64,000 nucleotides of DNA from Maribellus sp. CM-23. GTDB taxonomy: Bacteria > Bacteroidota > Bacteroidia > Bacteroidales > Prolixibacteraceae. Below the pieces are notes generated by a model, which was not told the origin of the DNA, made no database searches, and saw only the letters and a program-made list of their open reading frames with translations. Shown in pieces: positions 35,094-45,174 of this stretch. The stretch covers positions 276,770-340,769 of the forward strand of contig NZ_JADWYJ010000006.1 of assembly GCF_021354595.1 (NCBI RefSeq). The letters run 5' to 3'. Every line of letters begins with the position of its first letter. Within the stretch, counting starts at the first letter, position 1. The translations under genes and the position numbers were made by a program.

Positions 35094-37031
35094 TTATTTG
35101 ATTTTTATTCTGCATACATAAAAGGCATTGGCCTGGGCCTTTATGGTAAATCCGTCTTTTCCGGCTTCAACAAATGAGGGAACCGGAACAATCGTATTTG
35201 GTTTTTCCAATGTGTTTACCGCTTCCGGAACGTTCGAATGTAACTCAATAATCTGCACCCGTTCTCCGTTTAGCGGCGCCTGGAGTCCATTGAGTGAAAT
35301 GAAAATATCTTTGGACAAAGAACCTGCATTTACCACCTTCGTTACAACTTCCGAGCTTCCTTCATCAAAAACAGCGCTCGCATACAAACCATCCTCTCCA
35401 GCGATGTTTTCTCCGTTCTGAGTAACCGGCAAGACGTAAGTTCCTGAATTTCGGGCATACATTTGCTGCACATAATAGTTTGGAGTACGAACTGCAGACA
35501 GGTTGTCGAACCAGATCATATCGGGTTTCCATTGCCAGGCATCCACGTGTGCCAGCAAAGGTGCATAAGTTGCCAGCCGTACAATGTCTGCGTTTCGTTC
35601 CAATCCGGTCATGAAGGCTGCTTCTGCAATGGCTGAAAAAGCATTGTTGTCGCGGCTTTGCGGATGCGCAGCATATTCGCCGGCAAACACCTTGGGGCCA
35701 TTGCGATCGTAGGTATCATATCTTTTCGCATTTTCGAGAAACCACTCCGGACTGCGGTAATAGTGTTCGTCCACCAGATCCACCTTTAATTCATCCATTT
35801 TAGGCCACAGGTAATCAAAATGTTCTCCATCGGGAGCAGGGCCCGAGGTTCCGATGATCTGTATTTCAGGATACTTCTCACGAATGGCCTTCATAAAGGG
35901 GATCAGCCGCTCTACATAGCCTTCGCCCCATTGCTCGTTACCAATGGCAATGTATTTTAGGTTGAATGAACCGGGATGCCCCATTTCGGCTCGCACTTTT
36001 CCCCATTCCGAATTAACAGGGCCGTTGGCAAATTCAATCAAATCCAGTGCATCCTGCACAAAGGGTTCAAGATCGCCCACCGGAACGCATTCGGTACTTT
36101 CGTACTGACATGCCAAACCGCAGCTTACTACCGGAAGCGGTTCCGCTCCCAGGTCTTCGCTTAACAAGAAGAACTCATAAAAGCCCAATCCGTAAGTCTG
36201 GTAATAGTCAGGGAAAAACCGGTGTTTAAAGGTGTAGTTCCAGCGGTTTTCATTCAGCGGACGGTTTTCTACCGCACCCACACTGTTTTTCCACTGGTAG
36301 CGTGTTTCCAGCGTGTTTCCTTCAATTATACAGCCTCCCGGAAAGCGGAATACTCCCGGTTTCAAATCGTACAAAGCTTCCACTAAATCTTTGCGTAAAC
36401 CGTTTTCACGATTCTTCCAGGTTTCTGCAGGGAACAACGAGATATGATCGAGATCAACAATCCCAGGCGTTTCCAGCACAAGACGGAGTTTCCCTTTGGC
36501 ATCGGTTTCTCCGGCAGTCAGACTCACCGAGTATCTTTTCCATTCTTCCCCTTCAACAAGAACTTCTTCGCGACCGATTATTTCTTCTTTCGAACTAACC
36601 AGTTCTATTTTAAACTTCTTTTGACCACCATCGAGCGAACGCGCGTAAAATGAAAAATTATATGCGGCATTCTCCCTGAAACCTATTCTTCGGAAACCTT
36701 CGTTTTCAAGTCCGGTTCCCCGGCGAAGCCCTGTTTCGTTCATGCGTACATAGTGTGGATTCCTGTTGAAACAAGGATTCTCGTTTTTAATGCTGACATC
36801 GCCAAACGGAAGCCAGCCCACAAACGGCTGGTCAAACTCGAATGACCGGTTTTTAACAAGTTCTGCATACAATCCGCCATCTGCGCCAAAATTGATGTCC
36901 TCGAAAAACACACCGTACATGTCGGGTGCAATTGTTGCCCCGGGTTGCAAAAGATCGACTTCAAATTTGATTTGAGCCTTCAAATTCCCAAAGGACAGAA
37001 GTATAAATAAGATCACTACATATTTCTTCAT
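35094..37031 (-). CDS. GH51 alpha-L-arabinofuranosidase
   Basis: 645 residues with signal peptide (about 1-19, ending LKA). The catalytic (beta/alpha)8 barrel carries Glu366 in AIGNEQWG as acid/base and Glu452 in VFAGEYAAH as nucleophile. A carbohydrate-binding-like insert (about 70-200, FSFYARSLDGGQKKFKIELV) precedes the barrel, and a C-terminal beta-sandwich ends the protein. It releases terminal alpha-L-arabinofuranose by a retaining mechanism, probably in the periplasm. It lies 10 bases upstream of the GH43-GH43 gene in the same operon. Confidence 0.94.
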   Translation of the reverse strand: MKKYVVILFILLSFGNLKAQIKFEVDLLQPGATIAPDMYGVFFEDINFGADGGLYAELVKNRSFEFDQPFVGWLPFGDVSIKNENPCFNRNPHYVRMNETGLRRGTGLENEGFRRIGFRENAAYNFSFYARSLDGGQKKFKIELVSSKEEIIGREEVLVEGEEWKRYSVSLTAGETDAKGKLRLVLETPGIVDLDHISLFPAETWKNRENGLRKDLVEALYDLKPGVFRFPGGCIIEGNTLETRYQWKNSVGAVENRPLNENRWNYTFKHRFFPDYYQTYGLGFYEFFLLSEDLGAEPLPVVSCGLACQYESTECVPVGDLEPFVQDALDLIEFANGPVNSEWGKVRAEMGHPGSFNLKYIAIGNEQWGEGYVERLIPFMKAIREKYPEIQIIGTSGPAPDGEHFDYLWPKMDELKVDLVDEHYYRSPEWFLENAKRYDTYDRNGPKVFAGEYAAHPQSRDNNAFSAIAEAAFMTGLERNADIVRLATYAPLLAHVDAWQWKPDMIWFDNLSAVRTPNYYVQQMYARNSGTYVLPVTQNGENIAGEDGLYASAVFDEGSSEVVTKVVNAGSLSKDIFISLNGLQAPLNGERVQIIELHSNVPEAVNTLEKPNTIVPVPSFVEAGKDGFTIKAQANAFYVCRIKIK

Positions 37032-37066
37032 GATATATCGGTTGATTTAGATTATTCTATTACTAT

Positions 37067-39055
37067 TTAATTCTCTTTCGCGTCGAGCCAGACCTTCATT
37101 TTATTGGCTCCCCTGTTATTCCAAACAAAATATGGGATGGCTGTAAATGGCTTGTCATTGGTATCTCCGCTTGCTTCAATTACTTCCGCGCCGTTTAATA
37201 ATTCACTGTCGAAACGGGTTGAAAAGTTGGTATTCCCCGATATGACAAGATGTTCGATTTCGGGGTTATCAATTTCCTCCACACAATAAACTACGGGACC
37301 TCGCTCAAGTGCTACCTTTCCAAGATCGTCTGCCACCTTTTCGTTGGCCTTTACTTTTCTCACCTCCATTGGAAGAATCAACTCAATCTGATCTCCTTTT
37401 TTCCATCTGCGTTTAAGTTCTGCAAAGCCTTTTTCTTTTGAGAAGCTGGCTGTCTCTCCGTTAATCTTAACCACAGGATGGCTTTCTGATTGATTTTCGT
37501 AGGCATACAAATCTCCGGGAAGTGGTCGGTTTTCTGCCCATCCCGGAATGCGAAGCTTAACCGAAAACTCAGCCTCTTTTTCGGGACTGACATCCAATTT
37601 TACATTTCCTTCCCACGGATAATCAGTGGTTTGTGTAATTTCTGTTGATACATTATCGAGCTTAACATTGGCGGAACTCTGGACATACAAGTTCACATAC
37701 AAATCATTCCCCTTGTGTGCATAAATATATCCGGCTACAGCAGGCATTAAACGGGCAAGGTTGGTTGGGCAACACGAACAATCGAACCAAGGCTGGCGAG
37801 TCAAAGTTGCTCCCCGGTTAAAATGGTAGCTCATATCGCATTGCAGAGGGTTGGGATAAAAGAAAGCTGTTCCGTCGGTTGAAACTCCCGAAAGCACATT
37901 ATTGTAAAGGCTTCTTTCCAAAACATCGATGTATTTTGCATCGCCATGCAACAAGAACATCCGGTGATTCCAGAACACATTTGCGATGGCCGCACAAGTT
38001 TCGTTGTACCCCGTCAGGTTCGGCAATTCGTAGTTATCACCAAAAGCTTCTCCGTTGTGTCGTGCTCCCAGGCCTCCGGTTATGTATGTTTTTTTGCTGA
38101 CCACATTTACCCAAAGTTTGTCAACCGCCTGCTGATATGCAGTGTCGCTGTACAAAGCCGCTATGTCAGTCATTCCGGCATACATATACAAAGCACGAAC
38201 AGCATGACCAACGGCTTCTTCCTGTTCCACCACCGGTTTGTGATCCTGATTGTAAGGCCCACCTAATTCACGGTGGGTGTTGTCACCCCGCCTGTCCAGA
38301 AAATGTTTGGCCAACTTTAAGTATTCTTCTTTTTGCGTGATCAGGTACAATTTGATCAAACCAGTTTCCACAATCTGATGACCGGGAACCTGGGTATTTC
38401 CTTCCTGTAAAAAAACAGAAACAAGGAGATCGGCATTTTTAAGGGCAATGTCGAGGAAATTTGTTTTTCCGGTTGCCATAAAGTGTGCGGCAGCCGCCTC
38501 AAACATGTGCCCGCTATTGTATAGTTCGTGACTGCATTCCAGGTGCTCCCATCTGCCTCCCGGCGGGCACCATCCTGCCGGAGCTTTTGTTGTATCGATG
38601 GTTTTATAGGTCGTCAGGTAACCGTCTTCTTCCTGTCCGATACTGATGATCTGAATCAGGGAATCGACATAGGCATCCAGTTTAGAATCAGGGAAAGTAG
38701 TCATTGAATATGCGGCTCCTTCAATCGTTTTATAAACATCGGTATCATCAAAAGGCATTTCACCTTTTACCGGCCCATCCATTTTTTTCCCGGCAATCAG
38801 AAAATTATCCAAACGGCCCGTCTCTTCACATTTTTTAAAGGCTGCCGGAATACTTGCCGTCCGGTTGGTTTCGATTTTGGGAAGCCAGAACTTATCTTTT
38901 ATATGAACCTCGTTAAACGGAACTCCTGAAATGGGATAAACAACCTGAACTTCGTCCGCTTTCTTATTTTCAGGCTGACAGGCAAACAACATTAAAATAC
39001 CTGTTAAGAGAACAAGTTTCCCTATATCTACCATGTATAAACTCAGTCGTTTCAT
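37067..39055 (-). CDS. GH127 beta-L-arabinofuranosidase lipoprotein
   Basis: 662 residues; lipoprotein signal ends ILMLFAC. An alpha/alpha barrel and beta-sandwiches as in HypBA1. The unusual zinc/cysteine active site is intact: Glu352 and Cys354 in GYNETCAA, and Cys428-Cys429 in DCSCCPTNL, the first being the expected nucleophile. The family removes beta-L-arabinofuranose, as found at the ends of arabinogalactan, pectin and extensin chains. Together with GH51 and GH43 it covers both anomers of furanose arabinose. Confidence 0.92.
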   Translation of the reverse strand: MKRLSLYMVDIGKLVLLTGILMLFACQPENKKADEVQVVYPISGVPFNEVHIKDKFWLPKIETNRTASIPAAFKKCEETGRLDNFLIAGKKMDGPVKGEMPFDDTDVYKTIEGAAYSMTTFPDSKLDAYVDSLIQIISIGQEEDGYLTTYKTIDTTKAPAGWCPPGGRWEHLECSHELYNSGHMFEAAAAHFMATGKTNFLDIALKNADLLVSVFLQEGNTQVPGHQIVETGLIKLYLITQKEEYLKLAKHFLDRRGDNTHRELGGPYNQDHKPVVEQEEAVGHAVRALYMYAGMTDIAALYSDTAYQQAVDKLWVNVVSKKTYITGGLGARHNGEAFGDNYELPNLTGYNETCAAIANVFWNHRMFLLHGDAKYIDVLERSLYNNVLSGVSTDGTAFFYPNPLQCDMSYHFNRGATLTRQPWFDCSCCPTNLARLMPAVAGYIYAHKGNDLYVNLYVQSSANVKLDNVSTEITQTTDYPWEGNVKLDVSPEKEAEFSVKLRIPGWAENRPLPGDLYAYENQSESHPVVKINGETASFSKEKGFAELKRRWKKGDQIELILPMEVRKVKANEKVADDLGKVALERGPVVYCVEEIDNPEIEHLVISGNTNFSTRFDSELLNGAEVIEASGDTNDKPFTAIPYFVWNNRGANKMKVWLDAKEN

Positions 39056-39072
39056 AACACTTTATTCGTTCA

Positions 39073-40086
39073 TTAATTCTGAAAACCGGGTGCTGCTTCG
39101 TTAACTCCTTCGCTTGTCATATGCACGCGTTTCAGCGTACCATCCGCGTTGTAGTACAAGTAATCGATACAAACTGATCGGTGGAAGCTTCCCCCTTCGG
39201 TTTGAATACCTCCGTTGTGGTACACGAAATACCATTTGCCTCTAAATTCGACAATCGCCTGGTGATTGGTATTGCTGTTTCCTGCAATTTCATTTAAAAT
39301 ACCTTTGTACTCCCAGGGGCCATTAATGCTTTTGCTCATGGCATAGGCTGTTTTCTCAGGAAATCCGGTAGCATAGGAAAGATAATACCATTCATCTTTT
39401 TTGTGTATCCAGGGAGCTTCGGTAAAAGCCGGCAAATCAACCGGAATAATCGGACCGTCCAGCTCTGTCATATTTTCTTTTAGTTTCGCATAATAACATT
39501 GTGTGTTTCCCCAAAAAAGATAGGCTTGTCCATCATCGTCGATCCAAACCGAAGGATCAATATCATCCCACGAGATACCGGTCCATTTAGTGGTCATGTC
39601 GTTGGTTACCAATGCCGAACCACGTGCATCTACAAAAGGACCGGTTGGCGAATCGGCAACTGCCACTCCAATTGCTTTCCCGTGAATGATAGCATGCTCG
39701 GAACAAGTGTACCAGTAGAATTTTCCGTTGCGTTCAATTACCTGGCTGGCCCAGGAACTATGATCTTTTGCCCATTTAAAATCACTGGTTTTCAGAGGCA
39801 TCGGATGCTCTGTCCAGTTTTTCATATCTTTTGATGAAAACACCAGCCAGTTGGGCATATCATACCATTTCCCATCGCCTGTATCCTGCCCGGTGTACAC
39901 ATAAAAAACATCGTTATGAATAAGTGCTGCTGGATCGGCTGTGTACTTGTGCGTTATTATCGGATTACCAGTTGATTCAAAATGAAACAATTCATTGCCT
40001 TCTGTTTGGCAGACTCCTGCAGAAACTGCAAACAAGCCGGCAATCGTTGCTAATCCTTTTATCTTCAATTTGCTTATTGACTTCAT
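39073..40086 (-). CDS. GH43 glycoside hydrolase
   Basis: 337 residues with a signal peptide (about 1-26). Single five-bladed propeller: Asp in KYTADPAALI (base), Asp in WDDIDPSVWID (pKa modulator) and Glu in FTEAPWIHKK (acid). The close HSSWASQVIER and FHRSVCIDYL segments are typical of the arabinosidase/xylosidase branch. Secreted, probably periplasmic. It lies 17 bases after the GH127... gene order on the minus strand being GH27, this gene, GH127. Exact linkage is unknown. Confidence 0.88.
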   Translation of the reverse strand: MKSISKLKIKGLATIAGLFAVSAGVCQTEGNELFHFESTGNPIITHKYTADPAALIHNDVFYVYTGQDTGDGKWYDMPNWLVFSSKDMKNWTEHPMPLKTSDFKWAKDHSSWASQVIERNGKFYWYTCSEHAIIHGKAIGVAVADSPTGPFVDARGSALVTNDMTTKWTGISWDDIDPSVWIDDDGQAYLFWGNTQCYYAKLKENMTELDGPIIPVDLPAFTEAPWIHKKDEWYYLSYATGFPEKTAYAMSKSINGPWEYKGILNEIAGNSNTNHQAIVEFRGKWYFVYHNGGIQTEGGSFHRSVCIDYLYYNADGTLKRVHMTSEGVNEAAPGFQN

Positions 40087-40104
40087 ATTAACTTATTTAT
40101 TGGT

Positions 40105-41952
40105 TTAGTTTGTTGCTGAAATACGATAGAGACCTGCACCATGGTAATTGATTGTTGGGGCAAACTCAGTTCCCGAAAAAGTTCCAAGATTCTTCTTCTC
40201 CCATAAGTCGCGAATCATACAATCTCCACTGAATCCCAATTCTTTCAGATTTACCGGAATTGCGACTGCATCTTCGTCGTGAGTTGTTGGATCGGTTACC
40301 GATACCATGAATTCGACAGTGGCACCTCCCTGTTGACTTGTTCCGCCAATATCCAGTCCGGCAAAAGCTTTGAACCGAACTGTATTTCCCGGAATCGTAT
40401 ATTTGATAATAGACTGAGAATGTGTTCCGATACCTCTTTCGTAGCTTGTCCCTTTTACATTTAACGGGTTGCCCGATATGCTTTTATTCAATGTAACTTC
40501 GCCCCATCCGGCAAAAGCAGATTCCCAACTTCGATCAGCCAGGCTGATCGAATCGCCATTATCCAGGTAAATGGTTGGGTTAATCCAATCGGCATGGTCG
40601 CAGGCATGACCGTCACCACCGTCGTTAACGATCAGGAATAGCTGTTTACTGCCCTTTGTAATCCCGATATCGATCTTTTCACCAAAACCATCAGTGAGGC
40701 GCGATACCGTTCCGCTTCGGTACAACAAGTTATTTGTTGTAACAAAACCATCACCGGCGCTATTGAACAAGGCAACAAACTTATCCCCTGTTTTCGGATC
40801 ATCAGCTGTCCAGCCAATTACATCGTTTTCATTAAACCACTGCTTGTTATTAATCGAATTGGCGTGTACTTCTAGTACTTCGCGGTTGGTTAACAGCGAA
40901 TTCGTAAACGCATTGTTATCGGGCAAATTCCCGCCAAACATTAACGGCGATTTAAACATGGTCCAAAGCGTCATCAGCGTATATTGCTCGTCTTTGGTAA
41001 ATTTTGTGTAGCGATTGGTAGCTCGTTCTCCCCGAATAAATTTTCCTAAAGGAAGCATATCTGCATCCGGCCACGCTCCGGGTTGAACATACGGTGCCCA
41101 TTCGGCACATTTTTCAAATGAATAGTTCAATTGCGACCAGTTATCCCAAAAATCGTCGATGGTGCGCCACATATTGGCATTTGCGGTAGCATGTGCATGT
41201 TCTTCCACCGGCGTTGCTCCGGGCGACATGCTCAGCACAATCGGTCTTCCGGTTTGATCAACGGCTTTTCGAATCATCTCGATCTCATTGGTATGATAAG
41301 GGCGCGAAAGATCATCCACTTTCACAAAATCGACACCCCACGAAGCATACAAATCAAAAATGGAATTGTAGTATTCCTGGGCTCCTTCTTTGCCGGCAAC
41401 AATGGTGTAGTTATCCTGCAACCAGGTACATTCATAAGCTGTGGAATAAATATCTGCTGCGGTTTTGTTGGTTCCTTTTATGGATAGTTTATTAAAAACG
41501 GCTTCTTTGGGTACTCCCCGCATGATGTGAATCCCAAACTTCAACCCCAAACCATGCACGTAATCGGCCAGTGGTTTAAACCCTGCACCGTTGGCCGATG
41601 ACGGAAAACGCGTTGGAGAAGGCAGGTAACGCCCGTATTCATCAATGATGAAAGTTGAATTATCGTAAGCATTGTAATGTCCTGTAGTTTGATTATCTAC
41701 ATGCCAGCGAATATCGACAACAACGTACTCCCAGCCAAAATCTTTCAGGTTGGCAGCCATGTAATCGGCATTGGCTTTTACCTCCTCTTCAACCACTGAG
41801 GGACCATAACAATCCCAACTGTTCCATCCCATTGGCGGGGTTAAGGCCCACTGGTGGAATGAGTATTCGCTTGCATTCTGGGCTTTAACAGCCCCGGTCT
41901 GCATTAGGATAAATATGTATACGACTGTTTTTCGTATAAGAGTATTGTTCAT
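40105..41952 (-). CDS. GH27 with NPCBM domain, probable beta-L-arabinopyranosidase
   Basis: 615 residues with a signal peptide (about 1-24). The GH27 barrel shows TPPMGWNSWDCYG near 35, Asp213 in FVKVDDLS (nucleophile) and Asp267 in RTIDDFW (acid/base). Where alpha-galactosidases have a DD pair (YLDDCW or similar), this protein has Asp80-Ile81-Arg82-Trp83. An Ile in place of that Asp is the feature reported to favour L-arabinopyranose over D-galactose in GH27 beta-L-arabinopyranosidases. A C-terminal NPCBM-like domain (about 470-610) follows. Plain alpha-galactosidase is the alternative. Confidence 0.85.
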   Translation of the reverse strand: MNNTLIRKTVVYIFILMQTGAVKAQNASEYSFHQWALTPPMGWNSWDCYGPSVVEEEVKANADYMAANLKDFGWEYVVVDIRWHVDNQTTGHYNAYDNSTFIIDEYGRYLPSPTRFPSSANGAGFKPLADYVHGLGLKFGIHIMRGVPKEAVFNKLSIKGTNKTAADIYSTAYECTWLQDNYTIVAGKEGAQEYYNSIFDLYASWGVDFVKVDDLSRPYHTNEIEMIRKAVDQTGRPIVLSMSPGATPVEEHAHATANANMWRTIDDFWDNWSQLNYSFEKCAEWAPYVQPGAWPDADMLPLGKFIRGERATNRYTKFTKDEQYTLMTLWTMFKSPLMFGGNLPDNNAFTNSLLTNREVLEVHANSINNKQWFNENDVIGWTADDPKTGDKFVALFNSAGDGFVTTNNLLYRSGTVSRLTDGFGEKIDIGITKGSKQLFLIVNDGGDGHACDHADWINPTIYLDNGDSISLADRSWESAFAGWGEVTLNKSISGNPLNVKGTSYERGIGTHSQSIIKYTIPGNTVRFKAFAGLDIGGTSQQGGATVEFMVSVTDPTTHDEDAVAIPVNLKELGFSGDCMIRDLWEKKNLGTFSGTEFAPTINYHGAGLYRISATN

Positions 41953-42043
41953 TTTGTTTCGTTTGATTTTTGAAAAGTTTTAGATGATGAGTCCGCCAAA
42001 AGACGAACCCACCATCTTTTCCCTGTCAACCTTTAACCTACAT

Positions 42044-44818
42044 TCAATGTTTTATCACTACTTTTTGGGTAACTGCTCCCTCTGCTGTGGTCATCCGAAG
42101 TAAATAAATTCCGGTGGGCAAAGCGGATACATCAATATCAGTATTATTGCCTGAATTTACATCGATATCCATCACTATTACGCCATTCATATTGAATAGT
42201 CGCAGGGACAAGTTGTCTCGTTTGTCGTATTCTGAATAATTGATGTGCAGGATGTTATTTGCCGGAACCGGCCATGCCCATAAAGCGCTATTATTTAATT
42301 CTTTGTCTGAAACTGCTGTGGTTAATTCATCATAAAGCTCTGTAACTTCTGTGCCAGACAATTGATAGTTGTAGATTCTGAAATCATCGATCACACCCTT
42401 GAACATTTTTTTGGTTGTCTGATTGATTCCGACATAGTTTAGCAAGGGCTTAATCTCTGACGGACGGATGGTTATATCGGTCGACTCGGCAAGCAGTTGT
42501 CCATCCACATAGATTTCTGCACCGTTATCTCCAAGAGTTACAACCAGGTGTGCCCAGTTATTGGCCGGTAAAGCAGAAGCATTCAGTTTTTGCTCTGTGC
42601 CGTTGAGTTTAACTGCCAGTTCCATTTTTCCACCGATTGACGGAGACAAATACATGTAATCAGCCTCGCCGGAATTAAAATTGAACAAATGCTGCCCTAC
42701 TTCAAACCCGGCCCATTTAACCCAGGTAGCAATGGATATCTCCGGATGAGTGGCCACATCGGCGGGCAGCTGAAGGAAGTCATTTGTACCATTAAAGGAT
42801 AAAGCATCTGTCCCGTTTTTACCCTCAACAAATGTTCCTCCGCTGGCTGCGCCGTGATTCAAATGGATCGTGTTGTCCTTTGTGTCCTCATTATCGAATG
42901 TAAGGTGCTCCACCATATCATTCTCACCTGTGGCCATCGCTGAAACCTGATTGGAATAGTTGGAGCGATTCAAGGACTGATCTACTGCCCTGATTTTATA
43001 TGCATATTGAACGCCGGGTTGTGCAGAATTATCAACAAATGATGTTGCCTCTACATTCCGGCCAATTGTGTTGTACTCTCCCACTGCTGACTCAGCACGT
43101 AAAACGTCATACCCCGTCACATATCCTTCTGAATTGGCATCCCATTTCAGGTTGATTGAAACGGAATTAGCGGTGGCTGCTAAATTACCAGGTACTGAAG
43201 GAGCGTCGAAATCAATCGTAGCATCAATCGGTAAAAAGCGCCATTGCTGGCTTGCCTCACCTGTTTTCTCCCACTGTACTACATTACCTGATTCATCTAC
43301 ATTAAGGCACTTTGCACTGTGGCGGCTGCGGATATAAAACCATCCATCACCAGCATAATCGAGGAACCATTGTTGATTGGCCCCTTTTGTATCGTCCCAA
43401 ACAATAATATTCCCGCCATTATCAAGCGACCAGTTTAAGATATCAGGTGATTTGCCGCTGTGTACGGCATTCAGCAGAACATAACTAAAATCGCCTCCAA
43501 TCCGGGTATTCACGGGTGTCACTTCCCACTGCTGATAAGTAGCTCCGGTGTTAGCACCCTGTTGCAGATTGACTCCTGCCTGCGTTGACCCTCCGGCCAC
43601 TTCCATCACCATGCCACTGCTTCTGTTCACCAACAAATAGCGTCCGTTAATTGCTGGCTGAACATCTTCGCCCCAGGTGATATTGATCACTCGTTCAGCA
43701 TTACGCTGATCCTCGGTCATGTATCCGGTACCCGCCGGCATTTCTAAGGCAAAAACATGCTGAGGACCATATCCATCGTAATACACTACCCTGTCTTTTG
43801 ATACGAAATTATAGCTTGTTGTTCTGGCCTGACGCTCTGATACGCCACCAAAAGCCTGTATTTTCCCATCGGGAGCACGGTAAACTGATGCTGCCGACCA
43901 GTTCGGACGATGTTCGGCATATCCTAAGCGTTCTCCATGACTTGTCTTACAAAATTCTCCGCGGGCATACTCGGCAGTTCCCCACCAAACACCCGTTTGC
44001 AGTCCATACTCAAGTGCTACCATGGCATCCATCACGTTGTGCATTTCGTCAGCCGTTGCATGGTCTCCACTATCCCTGACCGCCTTAAAGAATGCGGCAT
44101 AAGTATCGAAACTTCCCGCCAGCTGGTGCGTATTTCCTTCGTCTAAACCTGCTGGGTTTAAATAATTGTACCACTCTAAAGCAAAGTCATTATTCAACGT
44201 ATTACCACCAGAGATTCGAATGGTGTCGAAACGCGGATTATTTCTCATTTCAACAACTATATTGTAAAAGTCCTCCATAGTCCCCTGACCGGTCACAGTA
44301 TAGTCAGGTTCATTAAACGGAGATGCAGTAATTACCTTATACCCACGTTCTTCATGGTATTTGGCCGTTACATCAATCATTTCGGCCCAGTGGGCTGCAT
44401 TACGCAAGTACCACGGATGAACGCTGGGGTGATCGCTGTTTAGCGCTACCTTTACATCCGGTTTTAACCATTTTTCAATAATGTCTAATCGCGTATTTGT
44501 ATTGGTGAGTGCAGTTCCGGTCAACTTGCCATCTGCTATTGTATCGGTTGGCATAAACGAAGACCGCACCACATCTACATTCTCGACGCCCATAAAGGCG
44601 ACACCGCGAATTATGTTTACATCCCAAAGCCAAGCCAGGTCCAGGCCCCAACTCACGGGCCTTATCACACCGGTTTCCGACAAATTAAAAAGTACATTAC
44701 GATCAGAAACGGGTTGCGCTATCAAGTTGTCGCTTGAACTCGCAGTTTGTGCTTTTACCGGGATATTTCCGAAACCGAGAATCAGCAGTATTATTGATAA
44801 AAGTATAGCTGTCTTCAT
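42044..44818 (-). CDS. Multimodular secreted glycosidase: GH-A barrel, ricin, Fn3, LamG, T9SS tail
   Basis: 924 residues with signal peptide (1-23). Residues 45-390 look like a clan GH-A (GH30-like) barrel with Glu170 in ASPFNEPDY as likely acid/base; the nucleophile is not certain (a Glu in VALEYGLQ or GTAEYARGE). About 395-530 is a ricin-type lectin fold (SGMVMEVAGGSTQAGVNLQQ). About 540-620 is fibronectin III, about 640-820 LamG-like (ISIATWVKWAG), and the last 75 residues are a type IX secretion C-terminal domain (WPVPANNILHI ... LPTGIYLLRM). It should be exported to the cell surface as the front-line enzyme. CAZy family not assigned. Confidence 0.78.
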   Translation of the reverse strand: MKTAILLSIILLILGFGNIPVKAQTASSSDNLIAQPVSDRNVLFNLSETGVIRPVSWGLDLAWLWDVNIIRGVAFMGVENVDVVRSSFMPTDTIADGKLTGTALTNTNTRLDIIEKWLKPDVKVALNSDHPSVHPWYLRNAAHWAEMIDVTAKYHEERGYKVITASPFNEPDYTVTGQGTMEDFYNIVVEMRNNPRFDTIRISGGNTLNNDFALEWYNYLNPAGLDEGNTHQLAGSFDTYAAFFKAVRDSGDHATADEMHNVMDAMVALEYGLQTGVWWGTAEYARGEFCKTSHGERLGYAEHRPNWSAASVYRAPDGKIQAFGGVSERQARTTSYNFVSKDRVVYYDGYGPQHVFALEMPAGTGYMTEDQRNAERVINITWGEDVQPAINGRYLLVNRSSGMVMEVAGGSTQAGVNLQQGANTGATYQQWEVTPVNTRIGGDFSYVLLNAVHSGKSPDILNWSLDNGGNIIVWDDTKGANQQWFLDYAGDGWFYIRSRHSAKCLNVDESGNVVQWEKTGEASQQWRFLPIDATIDFDAPSVPGNLAATANSVSINLKWDANSEGYVTGYDVLRAESAVGEYNTIGRNVEATSFVDNSAQPGVQYAYKIRAVDQSLNRSNYSNQVSAMATGENDMVEHLTFDNEDTKDNTIHLNHGAASGGTFVEGKNGTDALSFNGTNDFLQLPADVATHPEISIATWVKWAGFEVGQHLFNFNSGEADYMYLSPSIGGKMELAVKLNGTEQKLNASALPANNWAHLVVTLGDNGAEIYVDGQLLAESTDITIRPSEIKPLLNYVGINQTTKKMFKGVIDDFRIYNYQLSGTEVTELYDELTTAVSDKELNNSALWAWPVPANNILHINYSEYDKRDNLSLRLFNMNGVIVMDIDVNSGNNTDIDVSALPTGIYLLRMTTAEGAVTQKVVIKH

Positions 44819-45097
44819 AATTCGTTGCTTTAGTTAAATTTCTTTCGATGTCAATCTTAGTTTATGCTCTCATAAAATTACCGAAACAAACTTATTTTAA
44901 AGAGATCAGAACAGTTGCTATAAATTCAGCAGAGATGCTACACAAACTCGTCAAGCTGCATTTTACAAGCATTTACGGGGATGCTTCATGGATATCACAC
45001 TAATTTTAAATTGGAAATAAGTGATTCATTTTTTTTATGATATTGTGTTTAGGCAAACGCTTTTCAATCATTGAAACACCGTTTCTAATAAAAATAA
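44819..45097 (-). promoter_or_regulatory. Leader region of the arabinosidase/ara operon
   Basis: About 280 bases between the GH30 terminator and the first operon gene. On the minus strand TAAGTTTG (44887-44894) is a perfect TAnnTTTG -7 box, 69 bases before the ATG; no clean TTTG was found at -33. An AraR or HTCS operator should be here or before araA, but none was recognised by eye. Confidence 0.4.
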
Positions 45098-45127
45098 ACC
45101 CCGAAAAATGGAATCCACTTTCGGGGT
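45098..45127 (-). terminator. Terminator after the GH30 gene
   Basis: ACCCCGAAA and TTTCGGGGT form a perfect 9-base stem, followed on the minus strand by TTATTTTTATT. It separates the GH30 unit from the downstream operon. Confidence 0.8.
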
Positions 45128-45174
45128 AATTTTGAACTAAAAGAATAACACCAGGTAGTACAGAAAAACAATAA

